Source: an uncultured Eggerthellaceae bacterium
GTDB taxonomy: Bacteria > Actinomycetota > Coriobacteriia > Coriobacteriales > Eggerthellaceae
Length of the DNA: 11,071 bases
Assembly (NCBI GenBank): GCA_910588435.1
Contig: CAJUPL010000044.1
Coordinates: 1-11,071, forward strand
Reading direction: 5' to 3'
Numbering within the stretch: the stretch's first letter is position 1; each line of letters starts with the position of its first letter. The notes beneath the pieces are model-generated. The model was not told the origin of the DNA, did not search any database, and was given only the letters and a program-made list of their open reading frames with translations. The position numbers were made by a program, and so were the translations under genes. Shown one piece after another: positions 1 to 4,877 of the stretch.

Positions 1-102
1 CTAGCGCCTGCGTTACGTTGCACTAGCGTGCAACTGCGGCTGCGATGCAGCCGCCCACAATTGGGGGGCGCAATGCTGCGCTTGCAATACAAGCGCCCAC
101 AG
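1..102 (+). repeat. Structured repeat copy A, 3' end of module 1 (cut by window start)
   Basis: This is the last part of module 1 of the intergenic repeat family, compared with the fuller copies B2, D and E. Visible hairpins are GTTGCAC/GTGCAAC (17-23 with 28-34), GCGGCTGC/GCAGCCGC with loop GAT (36-43 with 47-54) and an additional GCGCTTG/CAAGCGC (78-84 with 90-96). The module-end signature CGCCCAC occurs twice, at about 53-59 and 94-100, the first followed by AATTGGGG, so the terminal hairpin is duplicated here. The 5' part lies before the window. No coding potential is supported. Confidence 0.8.
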
Positions 103-331
103 GATGTGTTGGAATGATTTTCCTCGGAACAGGGCGCGTAAGCGCCCCAAGGCCGCTACTTTGCTTGTGCTTGCACATGCAAAGTTAAAGGCCGTAATAA
201 AAGGAGCGGGCACAGCGTGCCCGCGACACCGGATTGGGGCAGCAAGGCTGCAGGAGTATCAGGTTAAAGGCCGTTATAAAAGTGCATGGGCGCGCCCTTC
301 GCCCATGCAGCATTTTTGGGGCAGCAAGGAT
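103..331 (+). repeat. Structured repeat copy A, module 2 with duplicated tail unit
   Basis: Module 2 follows module 1 directly, as in B1, B2 and E. Hairpins: GGGCGC/GCGCCC closed by a GTAA tetraloop (132-147); ACTTTGC/GCAAAGT (158-164 with 179-185); then two tail units, each opened by TTAAAGGCCGT and an A-run. The first carries GCGGGCAC/GTGCCCGC (206-213 with 217-224), the second GCATGGGCG/CGCCCATGC (284-292 with 300-308). Each tail unit ends in GGGGCAGCAAGG. The stems differ from those of the other copies but pair perfectly, while the joining sequences are shared. Confidence 0.8.
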
Positions 332-345
332 GCAAGAGCGGTAGG

Positions 346-385
346 AAAAAGAAGCGGGATAGGTGCACTCTGTGCACCTATCCCG
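346..385 (-). terminator. Intrinsic terminator of the oxc-AEC operon
   Basis: A perfect 14-bp inverted repeat (355-368 with 372-385, loop of 3) lies about 30 bases past the AEC stop codon. Read on the minus strand it is followed by CTTCTTTTTCC, a U-rich tract, so it has the form of a Rho-independent terminator for the minus-strand operon. It sits in the same frame of flanking sequence as the module 2 tail units (A-run before, CATTTTCAGGGCAGCAAG after), so it appears to be a third tail unit whose hairpin has been replaced by a longer one. Confidence 0.8.
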
Positions 386-414
386 TAAGCATTTTCAGGG
401 CAGCAAGCATCCAG

Positions 415-1557
415 TTAGAACATATGAGCCACCAGGGGGACCAGCCAGACCCAGAGGATGCACGTTGCGGCGAATGCCACGGTTGACACCGCCGTTGTGG
501 ACATGCCTTCCTTCACATAGATGTTGTAGCGGCTGGACATGATCACGCCTGAGAACGCCGGCGGCAGAGCCACTGCCATGACCAGCATGCCAAGCTTGTC
601 AACATCGCCGCCCATACCGCAGAGCATGCCAACTGCCAGGAACACTGCAGGTGTCAGGATCAAGCGGTAGAACGTATTCCAGATGGTCTCCTTGCCAAGC
701 GAGAATTTCACGGTTGAGAGCGCAAGACCTGCAGCCAGGACCGCCACACCTGAGTTCGCCTTCGCGATGAGCTCGAACGTAGGGTCAACCTCAGACGGGA
801 TGCGCACTCCGATGAGCACTAGCACGATAGCAAGAACAGGAGCCCAGCAAACAGGTTGCTTCATCGCGTTCACGAACGCAGCAAGGTTCTTGTTCTTGAT
901 GCCGTGCCTCTTGGCATGACCGTTCTTGTCGGCGGTTGCCGCCATGACCTCGGCATGCGGATCCTTCTTCTCGTCTTCCGGCGTGATGGCCAGCTTCTTG
1001 CCCTTGCCGTCAGACGAATCAGCAGGAACGTTCGCGGGCTTGCTGCTCCCCGTCCCGTTCGCAGCCGCCAGTGCCGCCTTCCCGTGGTCCTTCGCCTGCC
1101 CTAAATTGATCAGGTACATGCCAATTGGGATGGTGATGGCGTTCACCACGATGGACACGATGGCGATGACCAGGTTGGTATCCACGCTGTTGCCGTAGAT
1201 GGGGTCAAGCACTGCGAACCCAAGGAATCCGATGGTGGGCGAACCTGCGATCAACGCGCAGATGGCTGCCTCTTGGATGTTGTGCTTGAACATCACGCGG
1301 CAGAGCACATAGCTCAGCATGAACATGCCAACGATGCCAATGAGGGAGATCAGCGTGAGGACCACATCTGCCGCCAGCATCTCGCGCGACGCCTTCACGA
1401 TGGATACGAACAGAGCGGCTGGCAGCGCGATGTTCAGCACCACCTTGTTGAGGCCTTGCCGTTGATCGTTGTCGAAATAGCGGAGCTTGCCGCAAACATA
1501 GCCTAGCGCCATGATGACGATGATCGGGACGATGTCTTCAACTAGGATCTTCTCCAC
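415..1557 (-). CDS. AEC-family (auxin efflux carrier) transporter, probable oxalate-related carrier
   Basis: A 380-residue membrane protein of the AEC family, which carries organic anions across the cytoplasmic membrane. About ten hydrophobic segments are visible, five before and five after a central hydrophilic loop (about 8-24, 37-55, 64-88, 96-119, 128-151, then 235-253, 266-285, 296-316, 322-345, 353-377), with the family-like PTIGFLGFAV stretch near 107-116. The loop, about residues 152-226, is rich in Lys, Ala, Asp and Glu and makes the protein longer than the usual AEC length of about 310-320. The start is GTG, chosen because AGGAGG lies six bases upstream. The gene follows oxc by 72 bases on the same strand, so co-transcription is likely. 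E. coli has the same pairing (yfdU oxc, yfdV AEC). The substrate (oxalate, formate or another anion) is inferred from context only. Confidence 0.85.
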   Translation of the reverse strand: MEKILVEDIVPIIVIMALGYVCGKLRYFDNDQRQGLNKVVLNIALPAALFVSIVKASREMLAADVVLTLISLIGIVGMFMLSYVLCRVMFKHNIQEAAICALIAGSPTIGFLGFAVLDPIYGNSVDTNLVIAIVSIVVNAITIPIGMYLINLGQAKDHGKAALAAANGTGSSKPANVPADSSDGKGKKLAITPEDEKKDPHAEVMAATADKNGHAKRHGIKNKNLAAFVNAMKQPVCWAPVLAIVLVLIGVRIPSEVDPTFELIAKANSGVAVLAAGLALSTVKFSLGKETIWNTFYRLILTPAVFLAVGMLCGMGGDVDKLGMLVMAVALPPAFSGVIMSSRYNIYVKEGMSTTAVSTVAFAATCILWVWLVPLVAHMF

Positions 1558-1563
1558 TTTCAG

Positions 1564-1570
1564 CCTCCTT
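1564..1570 (-). promoter_or_regulatory. Ribosome binding site of the AEC gene
   Basis: AAGGAGG on the minus strand, six bases before a GTG codon. It fixes GTG at 1555-1557 as the start of the transporter. Confidence 0.8.
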
Positions 1571-1588
1571 TCCTTTCTAGGTCAACGA

Positions 1589-1622
1589 ATGCGGCGCAGG
1601 GACCATATCCGCCACGCCGCAT
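1589..1622 (-). other. Intercistronic hairpin between oxc and the AEC gene
   Basis: ATGCGGCG and CGCCGCAT form a perfect 8-bp stem (1589-1596 with 1615-1622) around an 18-base loop in the 72-base gap between the two genes. No U-run follows on the minus strand, so it does not look like a full terminator. It could stabilise or process the operon mRNA or lower expression of the downstream transporter. Function is inferred. Confidence 0.45.
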
Positions 1623-1629
1623 CTCCTTG

Positions 1630-3408
1630 CTACATATGAGCGCCTTCCTTGTACGGGTACTTCGTGCACTCAGAGTCAGCCAGCGGGCCAACCACGGGCT
1701 TCGGGTTCAGGTTCCCGATGTGCCCGGACTCCTTGCCTGCATACTCAGCTATCTGGACATGCACGAAGCTGGGCTTGCCGGAAGCCACGGCCTCGCCAAC
1801 CATCTGCTCCACCTCAGCCGGAGTGGTTGCGTAGTAGCCCTTGCCTCCGAACGCTTCGATCATGCGCTCATAGTGCGCCTCATACGTGAGCGTGAGCGGG
1901 CTTGGATCCCCGTCGTTGCCCAAGTTCAGGAAGTCGCCACGGTAGATGCCGCCGTTATTCAAGACCACGAAGGTGATGGGCAGGCCGTAGCGGCACGCCG
2001 TCTCAACCTCCATGCCGTCAAAGCCGAAGCCAGAGTCACCGCCGATGTAGAGGACCTTCTCGCCGGTAGTGACCGCAGCGCCTATCGCGTAGCCAACGGC
2101 GCAACCCATGACGCCCCACGTGCCGCAATCAAGGCGGTGGCGCGGCTTGTAGATGTCGATGATGTCACGGCAGTCATCAAGGGTGTTCGCACCCTCATTG
2201 CAGAGGTAAAGGTCTGGGTTCTTGTCGTAGACCTTCTTGATGGCGCCAAGCGCGTTGTAGTGGCCCATCGGCATGGTGTCCGCGTTCTCCTTCGGGCCGA
2301 ACTTGGCGTCGTTCTTGGCCGTGTCAGCCGCAAGCATCTCCAGCCACTCCTTGCTTGCCTTGAACGGCTTCTTCGCAAGGCCGTCGTTCAGCATCTGCAT
2401 GGCTGAGCGAATGTCTCCAACAACGGGGCAAGCGATGGAGCGCGCGTTCTCTATCTCGTTCGGATCGATGTCTATCTGGATGAACTTCACGTCCGGGTTC
2501 CATTCGCGGCCTTCACCGAAGTTGAGCATCCAATTCAGACGAGCGCCAACCAGGAGCACCACGTCAGCCGTGCGAAGGGCAAGACCACGGCAGCTGGCAG
2601 TGCAGTGCGGATCCGTGTCTGGGATGAGGCCTTTTGCCATGGACATGGGCTGATACGGGATGTCAGTTGCGTTGACGAACGCCTGCACTTCGTCTTCAGC
2701 TTGCGCCAATGACGCGCCCTTGCCGATGAGCATGAGCGGGTTCTTCGCGCTGGCCAGAAGATCAAGCGCCTTGTCGATGGATTCCTGTGCCGGGGGCATC
2801 TTCGGGCAAGGGTCGTTCGCTACCCAAAGCTGCTTTGCCGCTGCGTCCTTATCAAGCGTCTGCGCCACCGTGTCGTCCGGGAAGTCAATATAGACGGAAC
2901 CGGGGCGTCCAGAGCAGGCGATGTGCATGGCGCGCGCAACCGCCAGCGGGATGTCTTCGATCCTGTCAATGCGGAAGGATTCCTTCGTGAAGTCCTTCGC
3001 GTAGCTCATCTGGTCAAGGCCCTCGTACTCCCCTTCCTTCATGTCAACCACGTGGCGTGAGGACGAGCCGCCGATCATGATGACAGGGAAGCCGTTCTCC
3101 TTCGCCTCGAGCAGCGGTGCCAGACCATTCAAGAAGCCAGGTGCGGAGACCGTGAGCGCAACGCCAGGACGGCCCGTCAGGAAGCCTTCCGCGGCGGCGG
3201 CGTTGACCGCATCCTCCTCATGGCGCATACCGATGTAGCGGATGCCCATACCCTGCGCGATGCGCGCGAAGTCCGTCACCGGGATGCCAACCACGCCATA
3301 CATGTGCTTGACGCCGTTCTTGATCAGCGTCTCAGCAAGGTAATGCGGGGAGTCAGTCAGATTCTGACCAGCCGCGCCAACAGTGTTCGCAGTTGTTTGG
3401 TCTGCCAT
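1630..3408 (-). CDS. oxc: Oxalyl-CoA decarboxylase
   Basis: A 592-residue thiamine diphosphate (ThDP) enzyme that converts oxalyl-CoA to formyl-CoA and CO2 in the cytoplasm, the energy-yielding step of anaerobic oxalate degradation. It has the three-domain ThDP fold. The N-terminal PYR domain carries the ThDP-activating Glu in MRHEEDAVNAA (E64) and the VSAPGFLNG stretch (88-95). The substrate-site YEGLDQM segment (128-134) matches the Tyr-Glu pair known in the Oxalobacter formigenes enzyme. The C-terminal PP domain has GDSGFGFDG (457-465) and the paired Asn at 484-485, the ThDP/Mg motif. C-terminal SGHIGNLNP (561-569) is also typical. Length fits the family (about 565-590). The start at 3406-3408 is chosen over an in-frame ATG 35 codons upstream because AAGGAGG precedes it. 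Formyl-CoA transferase (frc), which makes the substrate, is absent from the window. No convincing promoter was found upstream. Confidence 0.95.
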   Translation of the reverse strand: MADQTTANTVGAAGQNLTDSPHYLAETLIKNGVKHMYGVVGIPVTDFARIAQGMGIRYIGMRHEEDAVNAAAAEGFLTGRPGVALTVSAPGFLNGLAPLLEAKENGFPVIMIGGSSSRHVVDMKEGEYEGLDQMSYAKDFTKESFRIDRIEDIPLAVARAMHIACSGRPGSVYIDFPDDTVAQTLDKDAAAKQLWVANDPCPKMPPAQESIDKALDLLASAKNPLMLIGKGASLAQAEDEVQAFVNATDIPYQPMSMAKGLIPDTDPHCTASCRGLALRTADVVLLVGARLNWMLNFGEGREWNPDVKFIQIDIDPNEIENARSIACPVVGDIRSAMQMLNDGLAKKPFKASKEWLEMLAADTAKNDAKFGPKENADTMPMGHYNALGAIKKVYDKNPDLYLCNEGANTLDDCRDIIDIYKPRHRLDCGTWGVMGCAVGYAIGAAVTTGEKVLYIGGDSGFGFDGMEVETACRYGLPITFVVLNNGGIYRGDFLNLGNDGDPSPLTLTYEAHYERMIEAFGGKGYYATTPAEVEQMVGEAVASGKPSFVHVQIAEYAGKESGHIGNLNPKPVVGPLADSECTKYPYKEGAHM

Positions 3409-3412
3409 CGTA

Positions 3413-3420
3413 TCCTCCTT
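3413..3420 (-). promoter_or_regulatory. Ribosome binding site of oxc
   Basis: AAGGAGGA on the minus strand with ideal spacing to the ATG at 3406-3408. It decides the start in favour of the 592-residue product. Confidence 0.85.
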
Positions 3421-3553
3421 CGAGAAGTCAGGTAAGGTTGATGGTAGGTTTTGTCCAATAACGCGCGGTTCACCTATCAAGCCCGTTGATTGCGTGTTAG
3501 GGATTTGTGCCATTTCGTTGATAAGGCTTGCGAATGCGATTCGTGCTCGTGGT

Positions 3554-3685
3554 GGTCTGCGTCAGGCTGGGCTGCCTGACCTGTTGCCTTGTTCCGGGTG
3601 TTCGCAGGCTATCGCCTGCGTTACGTTGCACTGGCGTGCAACTGCGCTTCCAATGGAAGCGCCCACTATTGAGGGGGGCTGATAC
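3554..3685 (+). repeat. Structured repeat copy B1, module 1 (5' arm missing)
   Basis: The copy starts at the conserved GGTCTGCG joint; the first hairpins of complete copies are missing. Hairpins: GTCAGGC/GCCTGAC (3561-3567 with 3574-3580), CGCAGGC/GCCTGCG with loop TATC (3603-3609 with 3614-3620), GTTGCAC/GTGCAAC with loop TGGC (3625-3631 with 3636-3642) and GCGCTTCC/GGAAGCGC with loop AAT (3644-3651 with 3655-3662), then the CGCCCAC module end. The second and fourth stems replace CTTGCCC/GGGCAAG and GCGGCTGC/GCAGCCGC of other copies with different but fully paired sequence. It lies upstream of oxc; 3421-3553 before it holds no feature I can support. Confidence 0.8.
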
Positions 3686-3866
3686 TGTATAGGTGGCCGG
3701 AGGCCACCAAGGCCGCTACATTCCGCATGAGCGTGAAAGCGAATGCGGGATGTTAAAGGCCGTTTTAAAAGTGCATGGGCGCGTTCTTCGCCCAGGCAGC
3801 ATTTTTGGGGCAGCAAGGGTGCCAATGCTACCGCCCACTATTGAGGGGGGGGGAGACCCTCCTTCC
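3686..3866 (+). repeat. Structured repeat copy B1, module 2 and spacer
   Basis: Hairpins: GGTGGCC/GGCCACC (3692-3698 with 3702-3708) in place of GGGCGC/GCGCCC of copies A and E; CATTCCGCAT/ATGCGGGATG (3719-3728 with 3743-3752, one G-T pair) with GA opposite GA just inside; and GCATGGGCG/CGCCCAGGC (3773-3781 with 3789-3797, one mismatch) after the TTTTAAAAG tract, followed by CATTTTTGGGGCAGCAAGG. A remnant CCGCCCACTATTGAGGGG follows (about 3831-3848), probably a leftover module 1 end, before copy B2 begins. Confidence 0.75.
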
Positions 3867-4091
3867 TGTGGGCGTTCGCATTGCGAACGCAGCTGTCTGG
3901 GAATCCTGAATGCCCGAAGGGCTGAAGGATGGGAAGACAGCGAAATGAGGGTGATAACCCGAAATACCCGGATTGTTGGTCTGCGACAGGCTAGGTTGCC
4001 TGACCTGTTTCCTTGTTCCGGGTGTTCTTGCCCTGTCGGGCAAATTACGCATTGCTGACGCAATGCTGCGTCTCCAATGGAGACGCCCACA
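3867..4091 (+). repeat. Structured repeat copy B2, complete module 1
   Basis: The clearest complete module. TGTGG (3867-3871) and CCACA (4087-4091) form the closing stem. Inside, in order: GCGTTCGC/GCGAACGC, loop ATT (3872-3890); a long arm CTGTCT/AGACAG (3893-3898 with 3935-3940), a symmetric GGGA/GGGA internal loop, ATCCT/AGGAT, and GCCC-GAA-GGGC at the tip (3912-3922); GGGT-GATA-ACCC (3949-3960); a long-range stem ACCCGGA/TCCGGGT (3966-3972 with 4017-4023) enclosing CAGGC/GCCTG (3987-3991 with 3998-4002); TTGCCC/GGGCAA (4028-4043); GCATTGC/GCAATGC (4049-4066); GCGTCTCC/GGAGACGC (4068-4086). Pairings were found by eye; no energy calculation was run. Confidence 0.85.
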
Positions 4092-4246
4092 AGTGGGGGT
4101 GCCCACAGGTGAGGTTTCGGTTGAATAGGTGGCCGGGAGGCCACTAAGGCCGCTACATGGGTGCGAATGGAATGAGCAGCCATGTTAAAGGCCGTTTTAA
4201 AAGTGCATGGGCGCGTTCTTCGCCCATGCAGCATTTTTGGGGTAGC
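4092..4246 (+). repeat. Structured repeat copy B2, module 2
   Basis: Hairpins: GTGGCC/GGCCAC with GGGA tetraloop (4129-4144); ACATGG/CCATGT (4155-4160 with 4180-4185), a stem unrelated in sequence to the equivalent stems in A and B1; and GCATGGGCG/CGCCCATGC (4205-4213 with 4221-4229). The joints AAGGCCGCTAC, GTTAAAGGCCG and GCATTTTTGGGG are the same as in the other copies. Confidence 0.8.
4195..4229 (-). terminator. Probable intrinsic terminator of the iorA-iorB operon
   Basis: The last hairpin of repeat copy B2 (9-bp stem 4205-4213 with 4221-4229) begins about 21 bases beyond the iorB stop codon. On the minus strand it is followed by ACTTTTAAAAC, a short U-run. On the plus strand the same hairpin is followed by AGCATTTTTGG, so it could act in both directions. 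Confidence 0.6.
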
Positions 4247-4250
4247 CGGT

Positions 4251-4877
4251 TTAGACCTCTGTGGCGCGCAGATTCGCGGTGACGAATTGGGGTTTCACCA
4301 CTTGGGGGATGGCTTCGCGGAGGTCTTCCACGGATAGCGGGATGCGGCCCTTGGATAGCGCGGATGCCAGCATCACCGTGTTCAGCATGCGCTTCTGAGC
4401 TCCCAGACGCCGAAGCAGCTGCTTGTCGTCCACGCAGATGAGCTCGGGTGCTTTCGCGGGGCGGCGCTTGCCCGTCATCATCTTGGCCGACGCGTTGTAC
4501 AGCACCGTTTGGATCCCGTGCAGGATCTCATCGGCGCTGTAGGACTCGCCTGAAAGGGAGCTTGTGACCGGCTGGATGGTGGACATGGCTGTGACCACCA
4601 TGCCGTCGCGCGCCAGGTACGGCAGCGCGCGGGCGGCCTCGCCCGGCTCGAATCCGATGAGCAGGTCAGCGCATCCGCGCGGGATCAGCGGCGCCAGCAC
4701 CTCTTCACCCAGGTCCCCCATGCGCACGTGCGAGATGACGGAGCCACCGCGCTGCGCCATGCCAATGGTCTCGGCCGTGCGCACCTTCCAACCTTTGTCT
4801 GCGGCAGCCGTTGCCAGCAGCTTTGCAGCCAGCACCGTGCCTTGGCCGCCAACCCCGGCGATGAGGACGTTGATCAT
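4251..4877 (-). CDS. iorB: Indolepyruvate:ferredoxin oxidoreductase, beta subunit
   Basis: A 208-residue gamma-type 2-oxoacid oxidoreductase domain. With IorA it converts aryl-pyruvates from transaminated Trp, Phe and Tyr to aryl-acetyl-CoA, CO2 and reduced ferredoxin in the cytoplasm. The N-terminus shows GVGGQGTVLAAKLLA and ETIGMAQRGGSVISHVRMG, hallmark stretches of this subunit; length fits the family (about 190-210). The start is the ATG at 4875-4877, not the ATG six codons earlier, because AAGGAGG lies between the two with good spacing and because this ATG overlaps the iorA stop as ATGA. That overlap points to translational coupling and equal subunit amounts. The reader should take the exact 2-oxoacid preference as unproven. 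Confidence 0.93.
   Translation of the reverse strand: MINVLIAGVGGQGTVLAAKLLATAAADKGWKVRTAETIGMAQRGGSVISHVRMGDLGEEVLAPLIPRGCADLLIGFEPGEAARALPYLARDGMVVTAMSTIQPVTSSLSGESYSADEILHGIQTVLYNASAKMMTGKRRPAKAPELICVDDKQLLRRLGAQKRMLNTVMLASALSKGRIPLSVEDLREAIPQVVKPQFVTANLRATEV

Noticed and set aside
3409..3513. An upstream in-frame start that would add 35 residues to Oxc.
   Set aside because: No good ribosome site precedes it, the extension has no family resemblance, and AAGGAGG lies immediately before the internal ATG.
3562..4234. Minus-strand open frames of 87-172 codons in the intergenic DNA, sharing the peptide MRNLPDRAR with frames at 8142-8420, 9747 and 10690-10956.
   Set aside because: The shared peptide is only the translation of the CTTGCCC/GGGCAAG hairpin region in each repeat copy; there is no ribosome site and the frames are broken differently in each copy.
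3867..4246. The multi-hairpin repeat could be a group II intron or retron RNA remnant.
   Set aside because: No domain V-like hairpin, no reverse transcriptase fragment and no intron end motifs were found; the copies lie only between genes.
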